In this document: piece by piece, positions 29,001-36,071 of the stretch
Layout: each line of letters starts with the position of its first letter
How positions within the stretch are numbered: position 1 is the stretch's first letter
Origin: Planctomycetota bacterium
GTDB lineage: Bacteria; Planctomycetota; Planctomycetia; Isosphaerales; Isosphaeraceae
Assembly: GCA_021791715.1 (NCBI GenBank)
Contig: JAJYWB010000039.1
Location: forward strand, 1 to 55,715
Direction: 5' to 3'
DNA: 55,715 nucleotides
The notes under the pieces: generated by a model
The model's database searches: none
The model's input: the letters and a program-made list of their open reading frames with translations, nothing else
What the model was told of the DNA's origin: nothing
Program-made: the position numbers and the translations under genes

Positions 29001-29223
29001 CGGCCAGATGCTCTCGCTCGTTCTCGCGCTCATCGTCACGCCCGTGTTTTACGTCCTCCTCGACATGTGGAAAAACTTCTTCCGCCGCGCGATCAAACGT
29101 TCCGCACCCGCGGTTCATTCGCACTCCGCGGTTCGCGCCGATTCGGCGCCGCTCGGAACGATCGAACAAGGTGCGCACTCGGCTTCGATCGGCAGACCCG
29201 AATCGATCGATTCGTCGCGTTGA
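26020..29223 (+). CDS. RND efflux permease (AcrB/HAE family)
   Basis: 1067 residues, twelve predicted membrane helices and two large periplasmic loops. N-terminal CIKRPVFTWVLVSIPVVMGI and LFPNVDFPVCTITTVLPGAS are typical. The proton-relay pair is present in helix 4 (GVVIDDAVVV, about Asp399-Asp400), and YSLNNITMLALILAIG precedes it. The C-terminal half has GQAKTMKETGYYFIIAFALS and GLFMLVGIVKKNGILQVD. It works as a trimer driven by the proton gradient with the adaptor encoded 57 bp upstream; the substrate cannot be told from sequence. ATG at 26020 is used because it begins the conserved N-terminus, though no strong ribosome-binding site precedes it. Confidence 0.93.
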   Translation: MTISEVCIKRPVFTWVLVSIPVVMGIVAYFSLGVDLFPNVDFPVCTITTVLPGASVEEMESSVTKPIEDVVNTVDGVDELRSVTNEGVSVVTVQFLLSKNGDVGTQEVRDKINTILDDLPEGTRTPVVDKFETDTMPMMTIAVSGRRDFRETTEIARKQIKERLETTAGVGAIRLVGGRTRAMNIILDIDKMSAYNLSVDEVRIALLRQNLEVPGGRIDQGPRELVLRTLGRLRSAAEFDDLIVVDRDGYPVRIKDIGRSEDSSEEPRSLARLDGSSAVSLVIQKQSGQNAVQVADDILKRLEEIKPTLPADLSTFVIRDQSRFIRKSIEEVKFHLLLAAALVSATILLFIRDWRTTVIATLAIPTSIIPTFLFMQYMGYSLNNITMLALILAIGVVIDDAVVVHENIFRHMEEDGMDGMEAARIGTREIALPVLATSLSLVVIFLPIAFMGGVVGRFFSSFGAVVAFSILMSLFVSFTLTPMLCSRFLKLDPAEVGRAKSKSGIFYRLIDRGYGSILRIALRAKWLVVALAVAVVASTVPLGARVGTALIPRDDQSEYELAITAPEGYTLDRADRVFQDIEYRLKKMQGTEHIFTTIGKVNGGRDVKGEGDVTEGTIYVRLPELDRRKYGQFEVQRSVRSMIERLYPELRISVNDVSAFATGQRPQLLQVNLSGPDLVGLEKYSKQLMNELKKQGGIEDLDTTLSLRKPEYQVSIDREAASDLGIPIGVIADTLRILVGGTPISKFRDGDEQYDVWLRARRDERSSSEDIYQMSLPSPTRGLVRLSSLAELKESRGPAEIERLARERTVTVLGNPEGIPLGEAVKRAETIIKNMNLPPQYSYALTGQAKTMKETGYYFIIAFALSGLFMFMILAAQFESWLNPIAILSALPVTIPFGLLSLLLFHTPMDIYAMFGLFMLVGIVKKNGILQVDATNQLRAQGVPRLEAVIAANHTRLRPILMTTVMLVAAMIPIALGNGPGAASRASMAKVIIGGQMLSLVLALIVTPVFYVLLDMWKNFFRRAIKRSAPAVHSHSAVRADSAPLGTIEQGAHSASIGRPESIDSSR

Positions 29224-29290
29224 TATAATTATCTATGATAATATTTAGAAATAACAATTTGTTATGTAAAATGAGTCATTGAATAATTGG
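29224..29290. other. AT-rich spacer between convergent genes
   Basis: 67 bp, strikingly AT-rich compared with the flanks, between the ends of the RND permease and the AAA ATPase. It contains two small perfect hairpins: ATTATC-TAT-GATAAT and TAACAA-T-TTGTTA. It may act as a bidirectional transcription stop, although no classical U-tract terminator is visible. Confidence 0.4.
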
Positions 29291-30802
29291 TTATGATCGC
29301 GTTTCCGGATAAATCGACGCGTGTTCTTCAAAAACGGCTTGACCGCCGATCGCGATCAGAAAGCGTTCGAGCGGGATCGATCCGATCCCGTCGTCGCTTT
29401 CCTCGGCGCGAATCGCTTTGGAGTGGGGCGCGACGACATAACAGCGATTCTGGAATTTTGGATACCTTTTTATCAAGGCGCGGAGCCCTTTGCGGTCGTG
29501 ATGTTCCGACATGCCGATCTCGAAGGCGAGCGGTTCTCCGGGTTGATCGTAAATCAGATCGACCTCGTCTTGTTTTTCGCGCCAGTAATACACCCGCACT
29601 CCGCATTCGCGACCGAGAGCGTGGAGGTGCGCCGCGGCCATGTTTTCGATCAAGAGCCCCATTTCTTTGGAGTCGGTGAGCGGGGCGATCCCGCGTTGGA
29701 GCGCCGCGTTGCGGATCGCCGAATCGACGAAATAGAGCTTGCGGCCGCGTTTTTGAATCACCGATTCGTTCCCTGAATAATTCTCCAAAGTGAACACGAG
29801 AAACGCGCTTTCAAGATAGCCGAGATAGCGCGAGAACGTCGGCTGAGACATTCCGCCCAGATCCGAGCAGATGTTTTGTGGAGAAAGGATGCCGGCGATT
29901 TGTCCCGCGAGCGTGTAAAGCAGGCGTTCGAGCAGCTTCGGGTGCTCGACGCGAAACGCCTGGGGAATGTCTTTGTAGATCGCCCGTTCGACCGCGTCGG
30001 AACGAAGAATTCGCTGGGATTCAAGGAGCGCGGTTTCGTCGTTCTTCTCATTCGCTCCGCTCGCGAGCAGCAGTTCGGGAAATCCGCCGGTCAGAAGATA
30101 TTTACGTAATAAAATGGGATATGTTCTATTTGAATCGTCATCCGAGCTCTGTGTAAGATGCATTAATCGCGAAGCGAGAGAATTTACATTAATAATGAAG
30201 TAATCGATTCCAAGTAATGAAAGATATTCTGCATATGAATAAGGCGGTAAAAACTTCTCCTCCCATCTTCCGACTCCGCTTTCGAGCCTTCGATTGCGCA
30301 GCGCCGCGGTCGAGCTCGAAGTTCCCAGGATTCGGATCGGCCGATGATCGTCGTAAAACGTCTTGAGCCATAAATCCCAATCTTCGGCGTACGTCAGTTC
30401 GTCGAAAAAGAAGTAAACAAAATTGAATCCCTTGTGGCGAACGCGATCCATTATCATTGAACATAATTGATCAAGAGAAAACCGCATCAAAATCGGATGA
30501 TCGAGCCGCAACCACCAGATCGAATCTTTGGGGACGCCGTGATTCAGAAGGGATCTGACGGTTTGATACATCGCCGTCGTCTTGCCGACGCGTCTGGGAC
30601 CGATCAGTAAATGAAAACGACGCGGAAGAATTGTTTCAGACGAAAGGATCCTATTCGGTAGATATCCGGTGATCATACGCTCGACGGTTTTGGCCCACGC
30701 GTCGGGAACTCGTCCCGTTTCGTGCCACGGATTCTGCTCACGAAAGACACGAAAGATCTCGGCGCTACGTTTCGAATCGAAATTGTCGGCGGTCGTATCC
30801 AT
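29291..30802 (-). CDS. AAA ATPase with DUF4143 C-terminal domain
   Basis: 503 residues. An N-terminal AAA_14-like ATPase has Walker A GPRRVGKTT (residues 68-76), Walker B-like FVYFFFDELTY and a sensor-like RILGTSSS. A helical/winged segment (ICSDLGGMSQPTFSRYLGYLE) leads into DUF4143, whose C-terminus (YYWREKQDEVDLI, then LAFEIG) has the PD-(D/E)xK-like D-(x)-ExK pattern in degenerate form. The function of this widespread, horizontally mobile family is unsettled. The start at 30802 is preferred over 30811 because a promoter places transcription start at about this ATG. The middle (about 30100-30250) is AT-richer than the neighbours, which hints at transfer. Confidence 0.85.
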   Translation of the reverse strand: MDTTADNFDSKRSAEIFRVFREQNPWHETGRVPDAWAKTVERMITGYLPNRILSSETILPRRFHLLIGPRRVGKTTAMYQTVRSLLNHGVPKDSIWWLRLDHPILMRFSLDQLCSMIMDRVRHKGFNFVYFFFDELTYAEDWDLWLKTFYDDHRPIRILGTSSSTAALRNRRLESGVGRWEEKFLPPYSYAEYLSLLGIDYFIINVNSLASRLMHLTQSSDDDSNRTYPILLRKYLLTGGFPELLLASGANEKNDETALLESQRILRSDAVERAIYKDIPQAFRVEHPKLLERLLYTLAGQIAGILSPQNICSDLGGMSQPTFSRYLGYLESAFLVFTLENYSGNESVIQKRGRKLYFVDSAIRNAALQRGIAPLTDSKEMGLLIENMAAAHLHALGRECGVRVYYWREKQDEVDLIYDQPGEPLAFEIGMSEHHDRKGLRALIKRYPKFQNRCYVVAPHSKAIRAEESDDGIGSIPLERFLIAIGGQAVFEEHASIYPETRS

Positions 30803-30806
30803 GCTT

Positions 30807-30859
30807 AGCATTCTAGATGTGAATGTTCGCGAGTCAACAGCATTCTTATTCTGAATGTT
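30807..30859. repeat. Twin 21-bp palindromes 32 bp apart, operator-like
   Basis: Two imperfect palindromes of the form AGCATTC-N7-GAATGTT lie at 30807-30827 and 30839-30859. Their arms are identical but their centres differ. They start exactly 32 bp apart, close to three helical turns. The first covers the -10 box of the AAA gene and the second lies upstream of its -35 and over the start of a small forward frame. The geometry suits two dimers of a repressor, but no regulator gene is adjacent. Confidence 0.6.
30810..30837 (-). promoter_or_regulatory. Strong promoter for the AAA/DUF4143 gene, probably leaderless
   Basis: On the minus strand TTGACT (30837-30832) and TAGAAT (30815-30810) are five-of-six matches to -35 and -10 with a 16-bp spacer. 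The ATG at 30802 begins 7 bp after the -10 box, so the transcript should start at or beside the start codon. No Shine-Dalgarno sequence is present. Confidence 0.55.
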
Positions 30860-31007
30860 ATTTGATCTCCACGCGAGACGCGGTCGGCTGAAGAATTACC
30901 TAGCCGACGAAATCGATCCGGCTTGGGTGCAAATTTCGGAGGCGAATCGGCGGCGAGAGGCGTCGGCGGCGATCGACAATCCCGATTTTTTAGCCGATTA
31001 TTTTTGA
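30855..31007 (+). CDS. Possible small protein of 50 residues
   Basis: An ATG frame that opens inside the second palindrome and encodes a charged, protein-like sequence (RLKNYLADEIDPAWVQISE near the middle, ending NPDFLADYF). Codon choice resembles neighbouring genes. There is no Shine-Dalgarno sequence and I recognise no family. It could be a genuine small gene divergent from the AAA ATPase, a remnant of a larger gene, or chance. Confidence 0.3.
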   Translation: MLFDLHARRGRLKNYLADEIDPAWVQISEANRRREASAAIDNPDFLADYF

Positions 31008-31202
31008 ACCCGCAATTCTTTTGAAAATTCGCCTTGACGGCTCGATCGCCGTTCCCTAAACTTTGTGCATGAAAGACGGCGATCGTGCGATTTGTTCACA
31101 ATCGTGCCGGTCGTACATGCTGGATGATTTGTTAGCGGGCTCGATTTCCGATTCCAGACTCCCAAGAATCCCAAAACCCAAGATTTTCAGGAGAAAACGA
31201 TC

Positions 31203-32411
31203 ATGATTCACGCAACGAAAGTCGATCGCCGCGCTGAAGCGTGCGACATCAACTCTGCCGACGAGCCCAGCACGCTCGGCCGGGAGAATTCGTCCGTTCA
31301 AAACCGTTACGCGCACGCGATTCGCTCGACCGACCCCGTCGTCGTCGGACACGAATCGGTTGAAGATTGGATTGCGCACCGCGATACCGTCGTCCAAGAG
31401 CTTTGTCCCGTCGGGGCGCTTGAAACCGCGCATGCGCAGCGGGCGGCGCTTTATTTATGGAGGCTCGATCGCGTGATTCGCTTCGAGAACGCCGCGACGC
31501 GAGTTAACCTCGACGAGGTGATTCAAGAGTTCATGATCGCTCTCGACAATCCCGAACTCCTCCGTGATCGATCCGAGGCGATGACGCTCGAAAAAATACG
31601 CAAGCCGCTTAGCGAATTTCTCGATCAATTTGCGATATTGGGAGCGGACGCTCGAAAGCTCCCCGAACAAAAAGACGGTTTGGCGAAGATTCGCGGCGAA
31701 TCGAAACGCGTTCGGGAACGCCGCGTTTTGCCCGATCAGCCGACGATTCAGACGATCATCAAATACGAGGCGCATCTTGATCGCTGCCTCGCCCGGACGA
31801 TGGCCGAGCTGAGACGGCTTCAGAAGGAGCGGCGTCGGGGATTGCGCACGGTTGACGAGCGATTCTCGGGGAATCACGAGGATCTCTCCTGCGAACCGTC
31901 CGAGCCGGCGCGAGCGACGATCGGCGCACGGCGAGAGCCGGTCTCGAGTCGAATTAATGAGTCGGCGGGCGAACCGATCATCGAACACGAAAACAAGATC
32001 GAAATCAAGGAATATAAAAACGCCAAATCGGGCGAAGAGGCTTCGCTTCACACACAAGCGGACGCGATTACGTGTGACGAAATCGATCGATCGTTCGATT
32101 CGGCTTCGAATTCGAGGGTTTCACTCGCCGATCGATCGTTTGATTGTGAACAACACGAAAATGAAATCGACTCATCGGTTCTCCGCGGCGAATCCCCCTC
32201 GCGTTCGAGCTCGCCGACGCGAATCGATTCGCTTGTTCCAATGAACGCGACCGCGCCGATCGATTCGACGATTCCAAGGAATCCGCAGCTTAAACCTTGT
32301 GTTTCCAGCGCTTATCTCATCAGCGAGTCGACTCCGGGAGGGATCGTCGTACGCGATCCGTCCCAATCGGGAGTGATCATCACGATGATTCCCAAGCCTG
32401 TGAATACGTAA
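31203..32411 (+). CDS. Planctomycete hypothetical protein with helical core and disordered tail
   Basis: 402 residues. The first half resembles a family often seen in planctomycete genomes, recognisable by SSVQNRYAHAIRSTDPVVVGHESVEDW, an AALYLWRLDRVIRFE helix, and IKYEAHLDRCLARTMAELRRLQKERR near residue 200. The second half (about 215-402) is Ser/Glu/Arg-rich, lacks predicted order, and ends in a short hydrophobic GVIITMIPKP. No catalytic motif is seen; family members often sit near mobile elements, but none is evident here. AGGAGA lies upstream of the ATG. Function unknown. Confidence 0.7.
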   Translation: MIHATKVDRRAEACDINSADEPSTLGRENSSVQNRYAHAIRSTDPVVVGHESVEDWIAHRDTVVQELCPVGALETAHAQRAALYLWRLDRVIRFENAATRVNLDEVIQEFMIALDNPELLRDRSEAMTLEKIRKPLSEFLDQFAILGADARKLPEQKDGLAKIRGESKRVRERRVLPDQPTIQTIIKYEAHLDRCLARTMAELRRLQKERRRGLRTVDERFSGNHEDLSCEPSEPARATIGARREPVSSRINESAGEPIIEHENKIEIKEYKNAKSGEEASLHTQADAITCDEIDRSFDSASNSRVSLADRSFDCEQHENEIDSSVLRGESPSRSSSPTRIDSLVPMNATAPIDSTIPRNPQLKPCVSSAYLISESTPGGIVVRDPSQSGVIITMIPKPVNT

Positions 32412-32763
32412 ATCAAAATCGCCTTCGGTCGCCGAACAGCCCGAACGACCGTGAGATCGGATCGGGACGCTCTTTGACAATTCGGTTTCGGTACATGGAT
32501 GTATCAATCCCGGTCGGGCTCGCGTCCGTCGCGGTTCGGCGTGCGTCTTCAATTCGTGAAATCGCGCGTTGAGGGAACACGCCGAATCGCGCGGCGCCGC
32601 GGCTGCAAACGGTTTCGTCGAAGCGCATTCTCGGCGATTGTTCCGCCGGGCGACTATCTGGAAACACTCTCGAAATCCTTTCTTCTCGATTTTACGGATT
32701 TCGGCGCAAATTAATCGATAAATCAATTAAATATTGAAAATCTACATATCGATACAATCTGTT
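32412..32763. other. Intergenic region
   Basis: About 350 bp before the palindromic element. Short open frames here show no family resemblance, and the end (32700-32760) is AT-rich. Nothing else recognised. Confidence 0.4.
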
Positions 32764-32880
32764 TGGGAGGGCGAACCTCCTGGTGAGCCGATTTATGATG
32801 TTTGCGATTATTGACAGATAGATCGGCCTCATCGCCCGGGTTTACGAGAAAAGAGGCTCACCTGGAGGTTCGCCCTCCCA
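32764..32880. repeat. Second complete palindromic element (117 bp)
   Basis: Arms at 32764-32789 and 32855-32880 are inverted copies with one mismatch in 26 bp, and they match the arms of the element at 101-215. The core is related but more diverged (TTGCGATTATTGACAGATAG). Its presence in a distant intergenic site shows a dispersed family. Confidence 0.8.
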
Positions 32881-32990
32881 ATTTTGGGTTCGCCATTCTA
32901 ATTTTGGATTCGCCCTCGAGATTTCGGGATCGCCCTCGCGATTTCGGGTGTTCATTCCAATTTCGGGTGCGCACTCTAATCCCTCCGAAT
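32881..32990. repeat. Degenerate ~20-bp repeats after the palindromic element
   Basis: Five or so imperfect units of the form TTCGCCCTCGNGATTTCGGG follow the right arm directly, decaying with distance. They are the reverse complement of the motif at 265-335. Confidence 0.6.
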
Positions 32991-33105
32991 ACGCGGTTTT
33001 CTTTCCGGATAGCCTCAGAGACTCATTCTCCGAACCTCGCCGCGGGGCGCGGAATCGGCCCTCGTTGATCGCTTTCGATCAGTCAAAAAAAGAATTTATC
33101 TTGAT

Positions 33106-34032
33106 TTATTTAGGAATTTTATTCGATCGGAGCGAGCCGACGATCTCTTTGAGCGATTGGACGTTGTATTCTGCGAGTTTTTGGGGGATTTCGTCGACGA
33201 TTCGTTCGGCGGCGGAGGGATCGGCGAAGGTTGCGGTACCGATTTGAACGGCTCGGGCGCCGGCGACGAGGAATTCGAGCGCGTCGTCGGCGGAGGAGAT
33301 TCCGCCGATCGCGATCAGGGGGAGATCGGGAAGCGCGCGGGAGACTTCCCAGGTCATGCGGAGAGCGATCGGTTTGATCGCGGGGCCGCTGAGCCCGCCG
33401 ACGTCGTTGGCGAGGATCGGCCTGCGTCTCCTCCAGTCGATCGCCATGCCAAGGACGGTGTTGATCAGACTGACGGCGTCGGCGCCTCCCGCGGCGGCGC
33501 CCTGGGCGATCGCGACGACGCTGGTGACGTTCGGCGTTAGTTTGGCGATCACGGGGAGCGGGCAAGCCCGGCGCACCCGCGCGACGAGTCGTTCGATCAC
33601 CCTCGGATCGATTCCCAAGTCGAGCCCGTGGCTAACGTTGGGGCACGAAAGATTGAGTTCGATCGCGGCCAAGCCGGGTTCGGCGCCGACGATCTCGGCC
33701 ATCTCGACGAATTGATCCTCGTTTTCGCCGGCGATATTGACGATCACCGCGGTTCCGACGGTGCGGAGGTACGGCAAGTGCTCGCGGATGAAGTAATCGA
33801 GTCCGTCGTTATCAAGGCCGATCGCGTTGAGCAGTCCCGAGGGGGTTTCGACGGTTCGGGGGGTCGGATTGCCGGCCCTCGGTTTCATGGTGACGGTTTT
33901 GGGGATAACGCCGCCGAGGCGATCGATCCGCGCGAAGTCCGCCATTTCGCGAACGTAGCCGAACGTTCCCGAGGCGGTTAGGACGGGATTTTTGAGCGTC
34001 AACCGCCCAAGTTGAACCGAAAGGTCGATCAC
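33106..34032 (-). CDS. pyrD: Dihydroorotate dehydrogenase, class 1B catalytic subunit
   Basis: 308 residues. This flavoprotein oxidises dihydroorotate to orotate in pyrimidine synthesis. Class 1B is indicated by the catalytic Cys130 in ELNLSCPNVSHG and by the length. Further motifs are TASGTFGYVRE, NAIGLDNDG, VIAKLTPNV, VSLINTVLGMAID, VGGLSGPAIKPIALR and IAIGGISSADDALEFL plus ARAVQIGTA for FMN phosphate binding. Class 1B enzymes pass electrons to NAD through PyrK; no pyrK is in the window. Ends close to the palindromic repeats; divergent from the DUF1326 gene. Confidence 0.95.
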   Translation of the reverse strand: MIDLSVQLGRLTLKNPVLTASGTFGYVREMADFARIDRLGGVIPKTVTMKPRAGNPTPRTVETPSGLLNAIGLDNDGLDYFIREHLPYLRTVGTAVIVNIAGENEDQFVEMAEIVGAEPGLAAIELNLSCPNVSHGLDLGIDPRVIERLVARVRRACPLPVIAKLTPNVTSVVAIAQGAAAGGADAVSLINTVLGMAIDWRRRRPILANDVGGLSGPAIKPIALRMTWEVSRALPDLPLIAIGGISSADDALEFLVAGARAVQIGTATFADPSAAERIVDEIPQKLAEYNVQSLKEIVGSLRSNKIPK

Positions 34033-34288
34033 TCAAACGTTCCTCTTAACGACGTCGATTCGATTTTTAACGATCCGGCCGCTGTCGAGGGACGGCGATC
34101 GTCGCATCACGAGAGATCTTCGGAATCGGCGTTTGTGCCTTTGTCATCGCGAAGACGAATCGTAACCGATCGCGTACGGCGATGCCGGCGGGATCGCGAA
34201 GGGATTGACGTCATCGGCGGCGCGGCGCGATAATTCAATGATTGTCGAATAACTTCGCAAGGTCGCCTTTGAATTGGGAGCGTTGAGC

Positions 34289-35008
34289 ATGGTGAAGTCT
34301 TTCATTGCGAGTTGTTGTGTGGCCGGGTTGTTCGCGATCATGGCCCTTCCCGTTCGAGCGGTCGAGATCCGGGGCGATTACATCGAATCGCGAACCGCCG
34401 ATATTTACACAGGTCCATGTTTCTCGAACGCGGAAGTGTTTATTACCGGGAATCAGGCGGTGTTGGCCTGGAAGGTGCGAGAGGGCTCTTTCAAGGGGGT
34501 CGATCTCGCGGGATTGACGGTCGCCGCGGCGATTCGTGGAACGACGACGTTTTCGGAGGACAAGCCCGAGGAGGCTAAATCGGTGTTGATCGTCGACCGT
34601 CGCGCCGACAAGGCTCAACGCGAGGCGCTGATCGAGCTGGCGAAGACTCTAGCGGGTGAGCGTCTGAATCATGTGGTCGCGGTGAAATCGGCGTTGATCG
34701 CGATGACGGTCGAGGAGGAATCGCACGAGGGTTCGGCCGAGCAGGATATGAAAGCGCATTTGCACGCGACTCCGAAGGCGCCGCACGCCTCGTTCTGGGC
34801 CGCGGGATTGGCCGAGATTCTCACGCGTCCGCTTGACGAGCGCGATCACTTCTGCGGCAACGAAACGGTCGCGTATCAACCGCTTTCGCGCGGCGTCGAC
34901 GTTCTGCCGGCTTACACGATGGGGGCGAGCTTTAAAGGCGAAGGGCTCAACGTGAATTGGAACGATCATAACAGTCGAGGAAGCTTCGTCGGGACGTTCG
35001 CTTATTGA
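34289..35008 (+). CDS. Secreted DUF1326 family protein
   Basis: 239 residues. A signal peptide (VKSFIASCCVAGLFAIMALPVRA) precedes a DUF1326-like domain recognisable by GDYIESRTADIYTGPCFSNAEV at its start and by a C-terminal CGNETVAYQPLS. DUF1326 proteins have no established activity; several carry a conserved cysteine after the TGP motif, as here. GGGAG stands eight bases before the ATG; a TTG at 34274 is an alternative start. Probably exported to the periplasm. Confidence 0.8.
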   Translation: MVKSFIASCCVAGLFAIMALPVRAVEIRGDYIESRTADIYTGPCFSNAEVFITGNQAVLAWKVREGSFKGVDLAGLTVAAAIRGTTTFSEDKPEEAKSVLIVDRRADKAQREALIELAKTLAGERLNHVVAVKSALIAMTVEEESHEGSAEQDMKAHLHATPKAPHASFWAAGLAEILTRPLDERDHFCGNETVAYQPLSRGVDVLPAYTMGASFKGEGLNVNWNDHNSRGSFVGTFAY

Positions 35009-35193
35009 TGATGAACGATCGCGGCCGAAGGCCGGGGTCATGGATTGATCGATCGACGGTGAGAACGCCGATCGATAAATTGATCAAAAGTTTTGGATTC
35101 GTGCACCGACCGCGACGCGACCTCGCCGTCTCGTCGCGGTTGCATTCGCGTATTAATCAGGTTTTTGGATTTTAAAGATAGGTGATCGACGAC

Positions 35194-35889
35194 ATGCGAA
35201 TGGTGAAGGTTCTTTTGTTTGTTTGGTCGACGGCGATCGTTCCGGGCTTTGTATTCGGCCAGGAATCGTCGAGCTTCAAGGTGAATCCTATCAAAGAGGA
35301 GGCGCCGAAGGAGTTATCGAAGGCGATTCGCGAAACGCTTTCGCCGACGGGTTTTCGGGTCGTCGACGATCAGGGGAAGCCCGTTTTCGACGTTTGGTTG
35401 CGGAAGACGATTCCGGTCGCGGCCAAGCCGAACGGTCCGAGCGGACCGGTGTTGTTTCCGGTTTTGAATCAGGGGGAGTTGGTCGGCGCGATGCGTCGGC
35501 ATATTGAGGGGCGTGATTTTCGCGATCAGACGATCGCTCCCGGAGTTTACACGTTGCGATACGGCCTTCAGCCCGTCAACGGCGATCATCTGGGAACGAG
35601 CGCGACGCGTGATTTTCTTCTTGGTTCGCAAGCTTCCAAGGATCAATCGATCGATCCGATCGCCGAAAAACCGCTTTCCAAGCAGAGCGCCGAGGCGGCG
35701 GGAACGAATCATCCCGCGGTGATGCAACTGATCAATCCTCCCGACGGTTCCGCTCCTCCCGCGATCGGTCGCGACGAGGCCAAAAATCAATGGGGCGTCG
35801 TCGTCTCGTTCGATCTCGCGGTGAAAGGCGAATCGAAGCCCGTTCCCCTTCCCGTGCAAATCGTCTTTGAAGGAATCGGCATGATTTAA
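35194..35889 (+). CDS. Secreted hypothetical protein
   Basis: 231 residues with a signal peptide (VKVLLFVWSTAIVPGFVFG). The mature part looks like a beta-rich domain with TGFRVVDDQGKPVFDVWLRKTIP and TIAPGVYTLRYGLQPVNGDHLG, a pattern seen in many planctomycete secreted hypotheticals. No enzyme motif. AGGTG is nine bases ahead of ATG 35194. It lies 185 bp after the DUF1326 gene and may share its transcript. Function unknown. Confidence 0.75.
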   Translation: MRMVKVLLFVWSTAIVPGFVFGQESSSFKVNPIKEEAPKELSKAIRETLSPTGFRVVDDQGKPVFDVWLRKTIPVAAKPNGPSGPVLFPVLNQGELVGAMRRHIEGRDFRDQTIAPGVYTLRYGLQPVNGDHLGTSATRDFLLGSQASKDQSIDPIAEKPLSKQSAEAAGTNHPAVMQLINPPDGSAPPAIGRDEAKNQWGVVVSFDLAVKGESKPVPLPVQIVFEGIGMI

Positions 35890-36071
35890 TTGCTCATGCG
35901 TAAGATCGTGGATGCTTTAACGAGATTTGAGGATTCGCCGAGGCGGGCTTTTCTCGATTGATAGAAATATTGTAATGTTGATGAAAAAGCGGACGGATCG
36001 GAGGGGATCGGCGGGGCGGATCGTCGCCGTGACCGACTCCCTTTTGGTTTGTTCGGCTTAAGGAATCGTCG

